This document shows, piece after piece, positions 35,396 through 47,275 of a stretch of 64,000 nucleotides of DNA (position 1 is its first letter; each line of letters begins with the position of its first letter). The stretch is taken from positions 153,953,584 to 154,017,583 of the forward strand of contig OY720634.1 in NCBI GenBank assembly GCA_963169105.1, written 5' to 3'. The position numbers and the translations under genes are program-made. Below the pieces are notes generated by a model. The model made no database searches and was not told where the DNA came from. It was given only the letters and a program-made list of their open reading frames with translations. Source of the DNA: Ceriagrion tenellum. Its lineage: Eukaryota; Arthropoda; Insecta; Odonata; Coenagrionidae.

Positions 35396-35570
35396 TACAG
35401 TGGCAACTCGATAATACAAAGCACGAAAATACGAAGTTTCGATTTACGAAGCAAAACTGTTGGTCCCGACGAAAAGCCTATGTTAAATACATGGCGCTAT
35501 TCGAAAATACGAACCTCGGACCCAGTCCCCACAGAGAAACTAAATTCGTTTACGAACCTTGGGGGGAAAT
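35396..35570 (+). mobile_element. pogo/Tigger-like terminal fragment
   Basis: TA then cagtggcaactcgataatac, followed by repeated 'aatacgaa/tttacgaa' words, resembles Tigger/pogo ends. I did not find a matching right terminus, so it is a one-ended relic. Confidence 0.45.
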
Positions 35571-36187
35571 CGCGTCAGATAAGCTCTCTATTTGCCGCCT
35601 TAGACACCTAACAAGTCAGCATTGCCGAATATAATCTATCAATTGTGTACAATGCGTGAATTCTTTGTGCGTTTAACTCTCACAAGTTCCTAAGTCACAC
35701 AGTTATTTATTAAGTTTTAGTCAAGAATAATTAAGCGAGTGACGAGTAAAATGGTTGCTTGAGGCAATTTTTCCCTTATTTTGTTTGTTTTAACTGTCAG
35801 CTGGATTTCCATGATGTAAACAATTCTCTTTTGGCTATAACTAATGTGTGGCGCCGCCTACCAACTCTCTGCCATGAGCTATTAGCGGCAATTTTAATTT
35901 ATTGAGCGCTTCAACGAAAAGTGACGTGATTAAATTATGGGAAATAGGACTTTGATACCTGTCGCAGTCACTATACATAAATCAATGGATTCACTATGAA
36001 TAAATCCGCGTTTACTCCCGCCATTGTTTTCATTTCATGAGACAACATAAAAAAAAGTTTCCAAGAATTTACGAGGGTATAGACGTCCCCGCGATCGATA
36101 TAATTTTGCATTCAAAACGGTTTATTTCTCATTTTGAAACAGATGACCCAATCGGGGGAGTTGCTCAACAATATAACATTGTAATGT
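35571..36187. other. Intergenic, no gene seen
   Basis: No supported feature. Confidence 0.5.
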
Positions 36188-36700
36188 ACTAGCTGTGCCC
36201 GGCATGCGTTGCAATGCCTTTTTATGGTTCCAAATCGGTCTCTAAGAATTTGAGACCTATATCCGTTGCAAAATTCCGTCACCCGAGTTTGAAGACTAAT
36301 ATCTCAATGACTGCTCAATCGATTTTAAAATGAAGTACACCAAATCAAAGCTTGTTTATTTATGCGTTTAGTCATGGTATACAAAACTTTTTTATTGTTA
36401 TTATATTGATAGTGTTTTCTTAAAAACAGAATTTTGGCGCATTTTTCCGGGTACCGAACGGATGCATCGCATTTACTTCGTAATAACACGGATCAAGATA
36501 TTGGAATTTCCTTCACAAATATTGTAGCAAAGATCTTTCTTAACACTCATACGAAGTTTCATATTATTTAATGCATTAGTATTTTAGTTATTGATGACAA
36601 AATGCGTTATTTTCCGTTCCGCGCATCCCTGTAAACCGCCGTTTGGATATTCTTGAAGCTATCGAGTTCATCATCATGAATCCAGTTACAAAATCTTAAG
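36188..36700 (+). repeat. Interspersed repeat beginning ACTAGCTGTGCCCGGC
   Basis: The left end actagctgtgcccggcatgc is a widely seen opening of arthropod RTE/Penelope-type repeats. Phrases such as caatcgattttaaaatgaag and cacgaagtttcatat follow. Non-coding and decayed. Confidence 0.5.
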
Positions 36701-37997
36701 TGAATTCGTTGGTTAATATCGATTAAGATTTATTTTGGAAAGAGCGCGCTGAATTGCCAGGAGCATGCTCGGAAGAGAAAGGGAGAGGCGCGCGCTGTTG
36801 CCCAGTCAAAGGGGTTGTCCGTAAGACGCGCGAGGAATTGCCTACTGCAAGCATTTACCGGCGGGGGAAAACAACTTCGCTCGTAGTAACATACTGTCGT
36901 AAACGATAAAAATTGCTGCACTCACCCAAGTATAACCAGAGGCATTTTTCAACCGCTTCCGATCAACATTGTCACTACATTTCTCGACAAAAGAAACAAA
37001 TAGCACTTAAAACCATCCTCAACTCCGTCTCCGAACATTTGGCACGAAGGGGCATATCGACGGTATGTTTCCACATAGATCTAAAATGAAACTGATGACC
37101 ATTCTTAAAAATGACCCTTTCTGCCACAATTTACCGAGTCCTAATGACTCATTCAATGGTAGGACAACTGGTTTTCCCCTGGTTACTGGTATAGGAAGTA
37201 GCGACGCGTCTACGAAAATCGAGCGCAAGTATTGCATAAAAATGCACACAAAGAGACCACTGCAACTTATTCCACGTACAAATAAATTACGTAATTTTTA
37301 ACGCAAATAATGTCTTACTGATATGATTCTGATTGACGTGATTGAGCAGCTCGTGAACGATCTGCTTCGTTGCTTGCTTGTCGTTCCTCGCTTGTTTGAG
37401 AAACTCGCGTGCCAAAACTCATTTGTTGAAGCGACTCACGCTTTTCTAGTGTACAATGGTTATAATAATTCAGTAACCTTCGCGGGCTCGCGCACAACGC
37501 TCACAACAGTTTCATTGCAATCTGATGAATGGTATTGGAACAGATAGAAGTGGAACAAACAAACATTTTCATTTATTAGATAAGAACTGCGAAGGACCGC
37601 TAAGACACTTCAACCCGATGAAGCCGTCTTCCGCGAAATATCGTCCTATGAAGTATAGTTCTTTGCATAAGTAAGCCAGAAAACTGAAATCTTAAAATAA
37701 AATCCCTACGGAAGCCTTGTCTTTAATTTAATTCCAAGGCGTTGTTGGGATAACTTCATGAAATTTTACTGGAACCAACTTTCATCCATTAATTACTACG
37801 GTGAATTCGTTGAGTAACCAGGCCTTGATACATCGAAGTGAAAAGGAACTTGGTCATGAGTTAATGTTTCTTACTCGAACTTCAATGAGCGGTGAAACCG
37901 TTTGGCTTGGAACAAAATAATATTTCTCCCCAATTTCGTATATCCAGTAGGCGACGAGGAATGAAACCACAAATAGTAACTTGAGAAGGATTATTTA
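36701..37997. other. Intergenic, no gene seen
   Basis: No supported feature. Two nearby copies of a gcgcg..GAATTGCC phrase (about 36747 and 36826) hint at a small local duplication. Confidence 0.45.
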
Positions 37998-40900
37998 AAT
38001 CTACATCTACGTGATACCCTGCGAGCCACCACGAGGGTGTGTGGCAGGGGGTGAAGATCACCAAACATGCACTATTGACATGCAACTAGGATATTTAATG
38101 AAGGCATGCTAGATAATGGGGTCACATGCAGCTAGATGGTTAGTATCTACATATAAAGAAAGGGGTTACTGGTTGTTATAACATGCGTCATGCACTACAG
38201 ACTACTGTAACTATATTTCACCTACCTATCCCTTTGCTACGCTGCCTATTGCTCTCTCTTATAGTACGAGGGAAAAATGACATTTTAAATCTATCGGTAC
38301 GACAATCTATCTCTCTAATTTTGTTAATATGATCAAACCTAGCATAATACGCAGGGGATCTCAATATATATCTAACGTCATCTGTGAACAACTCTGTTTC
38401 GAATTTACTTAAAAGGTTTAACCTAAATTTTAACCTGCGTTCTGATAGTAATTCCCATCCTAGTTCTTCTATTAAACTCGTAACACTTATACAATTATCA
38501 TAACGGCCTTTAACAAACCTAGCAGATCTCCTTTGCACGCGCTCTATTTCTTTTATCATACCTTCCTCGTACGGATCCCATATACTAGCGGCATATTCTA
38601 AATGAGGCCTGACGAGTGTAAAATAGCTTCTTTCTCGTACTCTCTCATCGCATTTGCCTAGAACCCTTTTTACGAATCCTAATCTACGGTTTGCTACACT
38701 AGTTACTTCCCTGATGTGTTTCCCCCATGACATGTCTTCAGTGATGGTGACGCCTAAGTATTTAATTGAATCTACGTTACATATTTTGTTTTCCTTGATG
38801 CAATAATGATTCCGGGGAAAGCCACTCTTTTTCCAAAAATTCATAATCGCGCATTTCTTCAAATTCAATTCTAGTTGCCATCTATCACACCAATCATCAA
38901 TTGCATCTAAATCCTTAGCTAAAAACTGTCTGTCCTCTTCATTTCTAATTTCCTTATACACTACTGCATCATCGGCAAAAAGACGGAGCTTGCTATTTTT
39001 TACTACTGTATTCAAGTCGTTTACGTACAGAAGAAATAAAATTGGGCCTATCACGCTTCCCTGGGGAACACCTGATGTAACTTTCACTTCGCCGGAGCTG
39101 ACACCATCTAATACCACCCTTTGAACGCGTTCATGTAAGAAGTCTCCTATCCAGCCTACTATATTACTATCTATTCCGTATGATGCTAACTTTGCGAGTA
39201 ACTTACAGTGGGGAACCTTGTCAAAAGCTTTTCTAAAGTCAAGAAACGCTGCATCTACCTGTACGTTACCTTCTCCGGAAACTAAAATATCGTGAACAAA
39301 AAGACCTAATTGAGTTTCGCAAGACCGTCCTTTTCTGAATCCATGCTGGTTTGTTATTAATAAATCCTGGCTGTCGAGGTGTCCCATTATTGATGTAACT
39401 ATTATATGCTCTATAATTTTACATGATAATGACGTTAATGATATTGGTCTATAATTACATGGCTGTTCCCTATCTCCGCTTTTATAAATTGGGGTCACGT
39501 TTGCTATCTTCCAGTCTTTGGGAACCGCGTGTTCTTCGAGGGATTTGTTAAATATTACTTTAAGATACGGAGCCATTTCGAGGGCTAATTCTTTATAAAC
39601 ACGAGCTGGAATTTCATCAGGACCTGAGGACTTGTTCGGGCTAATGTTACTTAGTAAGGATACGATTCCGCTACAAGATATATCGATTGGGGGCATTGGT
39701 TGTTGAAATTGGTCTGGTATGGTTTCGCGGAAACTATGCATAGATTGATTAAAAACACTCTGAAAAAAGTAATTCAAAAAATTTGCCTTATCTAGACTGG
39801 AAGTTACTATTTCGCCTTTATTGTTTTTCAAGGAATTAACCGTTGATTTGTTAGTTCCCTGTACTTCCCTAACATATGACCAAAATGCTTTCGGATTTCC
39901 CTCTAGCTGTTCTCCAAGTACTTTTCTCTTGTATTCGCTAAATGCTTTTCTAAGGGCTGTTTTTGCGGCTGATTTACAAATTTTATAATGCTCGATGGTA
40001 TTTTTTAGGTCGCTATTAGCTACATTTTTCTTCATTTTTCTTAGTTTCGCATGGCTAACTCGTTGGCGTTTTAAACATTTTCTAACCTCCGCGTTGTACC
40101 ACCTTGGTTCCCTATTCTCGCTCTTATACTTATGAGGTATATATCTGTTGACAAGTGACCGTGTAATTTGGAGGAACTCTTTCCATGTATTGTCTGTATT
40201 GCTGTTTTTGCTAATGTTCTCGAATTTTTCAAAAGATGTCTTTAAGTCAAGCCTAAATCCGTTAAAATCTGCTTTACTAAAAAGGTAAATCTTTCTTTTT
40301 AATTTAAAATGTTTTTCAGTATTGAGGGGAAATTTTGCGTATACTACCTTGTGGTCGCTTATTCCATCGACATTTTCAACTTTTATAACTTTTTCAGGGA
40401 TGTTTGTGGCAAGTAAATCGAGAACATTCTCCCCCCTATTAGGCAAATTTACTATTTGATGTAGTGCGTGTGATGCGAACAGGTTAAGCAGTGACTCGCA
40501 GATTTCTTTGTCCCGACCTCCTGACTTATGACTGCATGTTTTCCAATCTATCGATGGTGTATTGAAATCTCCACCTACAATTATCTGTCGTTCGTTACTA
40601 TGGGAATTAATGGACCTGATCTGTTTCTCGAGTTCTAATACTGAGTGTACATCGGAATGGGGTGGTCTATAGTAGGCACAAACATATATTACTTTCGAAT
40701 TAGCACATTGAATAGAACACCATACACTTTCTATTATATTATCGGGAATCACTTCTATTTTGCTGACTATTATGTTCTTAACTGCGATAAATACTCCCCC
40801 TCCTGGTCGACTCTCTCGATCTCTCCTGTATACCCTAAAATTTACTGGAAAAATTTCACTATCAGCTATATCGCTTGTTAACCAACTTTCAGTTCCTATA

Positions 40901-41075
40901 ATTATGTCAGAATTAGTACTCTCTATAAGGTGATGGAATTCAGGTATCTTGCTTCTTAAACTACGACAATTGACTACCACTACTGAAAACTCCTCTATTT
41001 TAATATGTCTGCCTATTGTATTCGTTGGGTTTGTGTTTTCTAAATTATTGGGAGAGTTACAGTTTGGAAGTTAAA
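37998..41075 (-). mobile_element. CR1-like non-LTR retrotransposon, near complete (copy A)
   Basis: It runs from about 41075 down to the 3' terminus at 37998. The terminus on the minus strand carries ccccctgccacacaccc, gctcgcaggg and tagatgtagatt. One long ORF is intact (38218-40980). Coding continues upstream of its first ATG without a stop to about 41066, where an in-frame TAA occurs, so the original start may be lost or lie in another frame. Copies B, C and D are close relatives, which suggests recent activity. Confidence 0.92.
38218..40980 (-). CDS. Retrotransposon ORF2: endonuclease and reverse transcriptase (920 aa, intact)
   Basis: N-terminal APE-type endonuclease (about residues 1-215): NCRSLRSK, GTESWL, PGGGVFIAV, YYRPPHSD, GGDFNTPSIDW and the ISDHKVVYAKF catalytic block near residue 209. 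After a basic linker (NPKAFWSYVREVQ), reverse transcriptase spans about 440-720: NKSSGPDEIPARVYKELALE, PIYKSGDREQPCNYRPISLT, NQHGFRKGRSCETQ, FLDFRKAFDKVPH, SGVPQGSVIGPILFLLYVND and LFADDAVVY, with the catalytic FADD near residue 668. The C-terminal part carries ASIWDPYEEGM and a basic end (RTIRESNRQRSKGIGR). It copies its own RNA at nicked target DNA. No internal stop, so the protein looks competent; no ORF1 was recognised. Confidence 0.93.
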   Translation of the reverse strand: MVVNCRSLRSKIPEFHHLIESTNSDIIIGTESWLTSDIADSEIFPVNFRVYRRDRESRPGGGVFIAVKNIIVSKIEVIPDNIIESVWCSIQCANSKVIYVCAYYRPPHSDVHSVLELEKQIRSINSHSNERQIIVGGDFNTPSIDWKTCSHKSGGRDKEICESLLNLFASHALHQIVNLPNRGENVLDLLATNIPEKVIKVENVDGISDHKVVYAKFPLNTEKHFKLKRKIYLFSKADFNGFRLDLKTSFEKFENISKNSNTDNTWKEFLQITRSLVNRYIPHKYKSENREPRWYNAEVRKCLKRQRVSHAKLRKMKKNVANSDLKNTIEHYKICKSAAKTALRKAFSEYKRKVLGEQLEGNPKAFWSYVREVQGTNKSTVNSLKNNKGEIVTSSLDKANFLNYFFQSVFNQSMHSFRETIPDQFQQPMPPIDISCSGIVSLLSNISPNKSSGPDEIPARVYKELALEMAPYLKVIFNKSLEEHAVPKDWKIANVTPIYKSGDREQPCNYRPISLTSLSCKIIEHIIVTSIMGHLDSQDLLITNQHGFRKGRSCETQLGLFVHDILVSGEGNVQVDAAFLDFRKAFDKVPHCKLLAKLASYGIDSNIVGWIGDFLHERVQRVVLDGVSSGEVKVTSGVPQGSVIGPILFLLYVNDLNTVVKNSKLRLFADDAVVYKEIRNEEDRQFLAKDLDAIDDWCDRWQLELNLKKCAIMNFWKKSGFPRNHYCIKENKICNVDSIKYLGVTITEDMSWGKHIREVTSVANRRLGFVKRVLGKCDERVRERSYFTLVRPHLEYAASIWDPYEEGMIKEIERVQRRSARFVKGRYDNCISVTSLIEELGWELLSERRLKFRLNLLSKFETELFTDDVRYILRSPAYYARFDHINKIREIDCRTDRFKMSFFPRTIRESNRQRSKGIGR

Positions 41076-41819
41076 TGGACTGAGTCCTTTGCTCTTTTTA
41101 CCTATAATTGAGCGATAATAAAAGGGCGATTGGAAGCGCGGTCGGGCCAGCTACCACCTTAACTGCGTAGATGTTAGAAACTTCGATAAGAATTGGATTG
41201 GTGAAGCGCCGTCATTGCAAGCGAAGCCATGTCCTTGGGCGGCAGTTAACCGTCCGTTCTTTCTCCTCGAACCGTGATCTGAGATCGCGGCGTGACGAGC
41301 AGAAGCAAATTCGTCCTCAGCTCAAATGGATAGTTTAAGTGTAAATGTGTCATTGTTTGATTGTGTCGAAATAAATGTGCATAAATTTACAGCACCATCG
41401 TGTATACAACGGTTTTGTTTCACGGAAAACCAGACGGGCGCGTATACTTTTTGAACGAATGTGACTAGACTTAGTAAATTAGCGCTTGGATTTTCTGTAG
41501 ACGCGTAGTCTCAGCAGTCGGTTGGCCGTTGTGAGCCAGCGAGAATGAGCCACTTTCCCAGGAATTTTTTTGGCTAAACTTTCCGAGCCAAGTCCCGTAG
41601 ACACAGCACAGGAAATTTCCAAAAGATACTTCTGATCAGTGCTCAGCAAATTCAAGTCTACTACGCTGGACTCAAATGTTGTTGGAGTTGCCTCAAACCC
41701 TATGTAATCTAGAGTGCAGCAATCTTGAAGGGCAGAGCCATTAGGTCCTGCGAACGAGTATTAGTATCGAAAGTATTAGTGTCGAAAGTCAGAGAATCTC
41801 TTTCCAGTTATCTACACTT
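41076..41819. other. Sequence upstream of CR1 copy A, no gene seen
   Basis: This may include the element's 5' UTR/promoter or be flanking DNA. The GC content is somewhat higher than around it (41150-41300). No ORF1 or other protein is recognised. Confidence 0.4.
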
Positions 41820-42310
41820 CAAGGGCCCCATCTCCCTATAATATTTCTTTTTCCTCCCAGTATACTATCTACCCATTTTAATCCTATCCATAACGACTAT
41901 TCACTTTTTTCCCCTCCCCTGCCTTACGAACATACTTCCCCCTTCACAGTCCGGCTCAATTCATCAGCTTTTATCACTCCCTTCAGCCACCTATGCTACC
42001 TATCCCGATTTTCATTCAGAATTCTCCTTTCCTAGCCTTCCTAATTAGCACTTCCACCTTTGTCTTCCTTGGAATTGATCGCACCTTTTCCATCCTTCTC
42101 CGCGTCCACATATCAAATGCCTGATGTCTATTCTCGTCCTCCTCTCTGAGAGTCTCAAATTGCAAAGAATTAACCTTTTCTGCTTTACTACGCGCACATT
42201 TCCCTCCTTTACATTCTTACACTCTTTTTTACCCACCAATTCTGTACTAATATCTGGTTCACGGCAGAACTCAATCACTTTCAGTTTAGTGTCATTTGAG
42301 AGGTTTTTAC
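41820..42310 (-). pseudogene. LINE C-terminal fragment
   Basis: The minus strand reads KQKRLILCNLRLSERRTRI, then DIRHLICGRGEGWKRCDQFQ and GRQRWKC. This resembles the rearranged C-terminus of RTE-like LINEs ('..F..KR.ILCN..L....R..') but is strongly decayed. The call rests on weak similarity. Confidence 0.4.
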
Positions 42311-42719
42311 TTCGTCTCGCGTTCGCAGAACACAGAATTCCTTACTCAGATACGTATTTTTTCATCTTTTTGACCAAATAAGTCGATGTTTGAAACTTCT
42401 GCTTTATCTTAGAAATATTCAAAAATTTAGGTAGGACAGATAAGATTAAAATTTTTTCACTCATTTTCGTAGCGTTGAGGAACTTATCCTTCAGCTGCAT
42501 ACCTAATCATTTCCTTGCCAGCTTGGTAGAAGTGATCTTCTTGTTCAGGAATATTTTCTTGAATGATCACCTCCCCACCAGTAACCTTTTGAAGAGATAA
42601 CCTCAAATTTCCCAGTAGGCTTCCGCGGAGATTCTGACTGTGGGCAGCGATTGTTCCGGGTTTCCATCCGCGTGTATCCATTATTTCGGACAATATTTCG
42701 CCAACGTTCCAGTTGGCTT
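42311..42719. other. Intergenic, no gene seen
   Basis: No supported feature. Confidence 0.5.
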
Positions 42720-42747
42720 CCTCAGGTCCACTTCAGTGGACCTGAGG
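42720..42747. repeat. 28-bp near-perfect palindrome
   Basis: cctcaggtccact is followed by two bases and then its exact reverse complement. Immediately after it, gcacgaattgca occurs twice in direct orientation (from 42746). Confidence 0.85.
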
Positions 42748-42836
42748 CACGAATTGCAGCACCCAGCACGAATTGCAAAAGTGGATTGAAATCGGTTACC
42801 CCAAGGGTCAATTTTGCCAATTTTCTGGTCGAATTG

Positions 42837-43070
42837 GGGTGGAATGACCCACAGTTTTTCTGGAAATTATTCACATTCCTCTATGCAGAGGTAGGAGAGA
42901 GAGAGACAGTTGAGCGGGAGTTTTTTTATGAAGCCAATGCTCTCTCTTGGGGTGGAATGACCCACATAGATTTTCTGGAAAGAATTCACATTCCTCTATG
43001 CAGAAGTAAGAGAGAGAGACAGTTGAGCGGGAGTTTTTTTATGAAGCCGATGCTCTCTCTAGCGTGCTGT
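42837..43070. repeat. Tandem duplication, about 116 bp x 2
   Basis: Two consecutive copies begin with ggggtggaatgacccaca and end with gaagccNatgctctctct, each containing a ga-repeat (gagagagaca). The copies are about 90% identical by eye, so the duplication is fairly recent. Confidence 0.9.
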
Positions 43071-43904
43071 CAGAAATAACGCACTATGTGCATGATCGAC
43101 CATTTATCGTGCGGAAACCCCCACGCTATATGACAATTTCATAGCATGTGTGATGAAAGAAAGGTCTTTCTAGAATACGGTGAACAACTCTCTGATACTT
43201 TCAATAACTAACCTCTCTCCAACAACATGTGTTCACGCGGCTCTGTCAATGACAAATTTTCAATTATAATTAAGGATGTCATGGCATTATTTCCCAAAAC
43301 CCCAATTTAAATTTTAACTTTCGTATTCCATGAAGAGCAAACCTTATTCGCCAAGTATTGCAAGCTTAGACAGAACAGAAAAAGATATTTCAAGTCAAAG
43401 CTCGCACGAAAATTTGAATTCCTTCAAGAGATGAAGAAGTTCGCTGATCGTGACGTCACGGCTCTGTTGCTGCAGTGAGCTGAGCGACTGAGTTGCAGGG
43501 ACTTATTTCGTTAGTGACGAAGTCAATCATGGGTACCCGAGTGCCGAGCAGCGGGATTGTCAATTGTGGGTTCGTGTAAGTGTACACGCAAAATCCTTCC
43601 TTCGTTGATGTCATGATTGTGGAAGAATTTATTTTCAAGAAGGCTGCATGAGCGCTGAGATGGGGACGAGAAATGTGGAAATGCAAGTCTCATCTGATAA
43701 CTTCTGGACACCACTGTCGCAAATAGATACGTAAACATGTCTAAATTTGTTTTTTTTAGTTGGGATATTCCACTTAACAGCAGTTTCCCTCCCTAAACCC
43801 AACACATTTATCTTTCCATAAGTAGGGTCCACTCATCAGGTCCATCGCCCAATCCCGACTCTCCACCAGTTTCTATCGAATGCATCTTCCATATCCGCCA
43901 ATAG
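43071..43904. other. Intergenic, no gene seen
   Basis: No supported feature. Confidence 0.5.
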
Positions 43905-44345
43905 ATCGCGCCAATAAAATTAGAGAGCTAGATTGTAGAACCGATAGGTATAAAATGTCATTTTTTCCGCGTACCATTCGGGACCATAACAGCTGTGATC
44001 GTCGTCATGAATAGTTCGAGTATTGTCAATAGGCAGGCAGTAAATCTTTGTCATTATATTCTCTACTCTCTTATTTATGCATGATGTAAATATTGATGTT
44101 CTTATTTATGCATGATATTTTGAATCTATAGTAGTAGTCTTTGTATCCCTTGCATGTTGGAACGATTGAAGATGGAATGTTTCTTGGGTATTAGATTTTT
44201 AATTGGTGCTTTGCATGTGTGGTACGCGGGTTTTAATGTAATGTCGGTGTTCTACCATATCATTCATGCATGCCTGGTGCGAAAGCACCCCCTGCCACAC
44301 ACCCTTTGGGTGGCTTGCAGGGTATGACGTAGATGTAGATGTATC
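43905..44345 (+). mobile_element. CR1-like 3' end, subfamily 2
   Basis: It begins within the C-terminus of the ORF (IRELDCRTDRYKMSFFPRTI, RDHNS), ends the ORF near 44010, and runs through a 3' UTR to ccccctgccacacaccc, ggcttgcaggg and gtagatgtagatgta. The minus-strand copy at 48015-48820 is the same subfamily. Confidence 0.88.
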
Positions 44346-44692
44346 CAACCCCCTCCCATCCATTTCCTCCCTCACTCCATCCCACCATGACTTCTTGGGT
44401 CTTCCTCTTCTTCTGCCTTCCGGAACCCATTTTAGAGCAGCTTTCGGTATTCTTTCATCCCCCATTCTTTGGACGTGTCAATACCATCGTAATATTCTTT
44501 CTTCAATAGTCTCCACTACATGCTTCTCTACCTTCATGATTTCTCTTATCTGCTCATTTCTAACTCTTTCTATTCCTGATTTCCTAACCGACCTCCATCA
44601 AAAGTCCAATTCAATGGCTCATAGTTTACTTTTTTCTCTTTCATTTGTAGTCCATGTATCGGCTCCATAAAGCATTATACTTTCTACTATTG

Positions 44693-44734
<42 letters not shown>

Positions 44735-44975
44735 TTTTTTTTTGCTCTTGCTCTATTGAGTATGTTGCTGCTCCATAGAAAGGGATTCAGTATTCCAATT
44801 GCCCTGCTACTCTGGCTCATCCGATTCTCTATTTTCAACTTTGAGCATCCATTAATTTGTACTACTGATCCTAAATACCTGAAATGGGACACCTTTTTAT
44901 ATTATTCCCGTCAATTTCTACATTTTCAATTGTTTAGTAATTTTGTATTTATCACCAAATAATCTTCAGTCATGG
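44335..44975 (-). pseudogene. RTE-like C-terminal fragment with AT microsatellite insertion
   Basis: The minus strand encodes FRYLGSVVQINGCSKLKIE, then RNEQIREIMKVEKHVVETIE, RILRWYWHVQRMGDERIPKA and RRRGRPKKSWWDGVREEMDG. The '(R)W.GHV.RM...R.PK' and 'RGRPK..W.D.V...M..RG' blocks are typical of RTE-like C-termini. A TA repeat breaks it in the middle. Its right-hand end on the minus strand abuts the CR1 tail, so the CR1 copy inserted here or both share a breakpoint. Confidence 0.85.
44693..44731. repeat. (AT)n microsatellite
   Basis: About 19 uninterrupted TA units followed by a T-run, lying inside the RTE-like fragment. Confidence 0.95.
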
Positions 44976-45799
44976 GAGAGAACTTATTGCCGATTATTTT
45001 TCCCTCTCGAATCTGACCACTCATCTTACAGCGAAGCTGCTCGTATACCTGTGCAGGTCACGCGAAATGGTGGAAAATAGAAAATTGACAGTAAATGCTC
45101 GAGTGAAACCGAAGAACTAGGTTAAGCAAAAGTTATACAACGTTAAAGTGGAAGTAAATGACGACGACAATGCTGCTGAAAAGAACTGCTTGCAAGGACT
45201 TCACAGCGACAAAGGGTGACATAATTTGCAATATTCGTCTCATATATTCGGGACAAGAGTTTATAGCTGACGTTTTCACTCATTCATCATTTTAGTAAAA
45301 TTTCCTGGTGCTTCATCGATAGGCATTTTACTAATAATGCAAAATTTGTTGATAGGTCGATTCTTAAAAATTACCTAACGCCTCCCCAATGAAAAGTGAT
45401 ATTTCTTAATTTATAGTAACTTAAATGAAAGTAAATAAATTCTATTCAATTTTTAAAAGGACTTGTTAGTAGTTAAAAATACCTATGGACTTGAAATAAG
45501 GATAAAAATTTACATTAGCACTTATTCATCGATTCATGGCTGAAGAACATGAGGATTCAGCAAAACGTGGTAGACACACTATGGTGAGTGAAGTGTATCT
45601 TCGTGGAACTCGGGCTAAAATAGTTTATTCTATAATGTAACTACGTAAACGTGACACAAGAGTCATGCTGGGAACATGCATGCATGCAATGGTGTTAGCA
45701 CTACTCGGAAAATTTGTGAACATGCTTTAGGGCAAACATGAATTTATCAGCTACATTACCAGTCAACTAATCTACTTCTAAGTTTCAACCCAGCCATTT
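44976..45799. other. Intergenic, no gene seen
   Basis: No supported feature. Confidence 0.5.
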
Positions 45800-46310
45800 T
45801 GGCTTCTTATTGATCGCGGAACAAACGACATTTTTCACCTATCTCTTCTACGATCTATTTTCCTTTTTTTCTCATGATCCGATCTACAGTAGTAGGTTGG
45901 AGTTCTTAAGATACTGAAACCTTATTTTGAAAATAGATCGGTTTTGAATTTTCTTAAAAGATTGAGTCTAATTTTCAATCGACGGTCTGAATGCAATTTC
46001 TCTCCTAGTTTTTGCTAGAGGTCAGTAACACTAACGAGACAATTAGAACGGTCTTTCACGTATCTTGCTGATCTCAGCACGCGTTGTAACTGTTTTTAAG
46101 CCTACCTCATGTGGATCCCAAATACTGGCAGCGTATTCAAAGTGGGGACTAACGAGGTAGAAGTAGCTGATTTCTTTAACTCTATCGTCGCACTTTCCAA
46201 GTAGTCTTTTAACAAACCCCAATTTACGATTAGCCTGACCGGTTATTTCAGGAATATGTTTGCTCCACTAGAGATCACCAGTTAGTTTTACTCAGTTTTT
46301 CCTTTTCCAG
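45800..46310 (-). pseudogene. CR1-like reverse transcriptase C-terminal fragment
   Basis: The minus strand contains NRKLGFVKRLLGKCDDRVK-like sequence, YFYLVSPHFEYAASIWDPHE, and a decayed continuation corresponding to the LLEELGW...RRLKIRL region of the other copies. Frameshifts and stops throughout; no 3' tail present. Confidence 0.75.
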
Positions 46311-46924
46311 AAGTTTTAAGTGTATAATATTGCAAGTTGAAAATTTTTAAGAGGTACCTATTATTTGAGTGCATTTAAAATCAGTTACTCTCGTGATGGA
46401 GAGCTAAATTTTCCAAAGCATTAAAATTCTGTTTGTTTTTTATGCTAACACTTCAAATAAATTGGAATTAGCAATATGCTTCCATTCGTCAATACCGCTT
46501 ACCGGAGCTTGGAACATTCACAGAAAGGTAAGTCACACGACCTATTTCGAGTATCGATTGTTTTTGGTACGGCTGCAGAGTAAGAATGGTAGATACTCTA
46601 TGAGCAAGCAGATGCCTGTGATTCTGGAGACTGGCAATATTTTCCTTATGCGTTTCCAAATCAACCTCTATTCCATAAAAAAATCGTTTATTTCAATGTT
46701 TGTTTCGGTTTTAGAAAAATTCCATTCAAGATGAACTCTTCTTTAACTTTTCCGATGGCAGCACCGCTCTGTACTTAATTCTGCGTCTAAATTTTGAACT
46801 CTGAGCGGGAGTTTTTCCCTTAACCAAGCAAAATTCCTTCATAACGACTCTTATAGGGAAGAAACAGTCTGTTACTGGACAAGCAAAATGAATATATGAC
46901 TAAAGCATTACTATTAGTTTGATT
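46311..46924. other. Intergenic, no gene seen
   Basis: An open frame at 46462-46734 (90 codons) is not recognised. Confidence 0.45.
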
Positions 46925-47275
46925 ACATATAGTGTCTCACAGCTTTTAGAGGGATTAAGGTGGGAGCCCCTAGAGACTCGGAGGCTACACGCTAGGCTTA
47001 GGTTGCTTGATAAATTCAGAAATGATATTTTTCAGAACGACATAGAGAATATTATCATGACTCCTTACTACAATCTCTAGGTCTGACAGACGCGATAAAA
47101 TAAGAGAGATACACCTCCAAACAGATTGGTACAAGAACTTGTTCTTCCCGTGAACAATAAGCAATCACAATAAAAGTTAAGTTCACTAAATACACTCCTA
47201 TAATTCATAAACCTAACACCCCCTTCCACACTCCCATGCGGCGGCTCGCGGGGTATTATGTAGATGTAGAATTTA
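46925..47275 (+). mobile_element. CR1-like 3' end, subfamily 3
   Basis: It starts with ggattaaggtgggagcccct (LRWEPLETRRLHARL-type coding) and closely follows 9421-9790 to the tail (gcggcggctcgcggggtatt, then atgtagatgtagaa). A severely 5'-truncated insertion. Confidence 0.88.
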
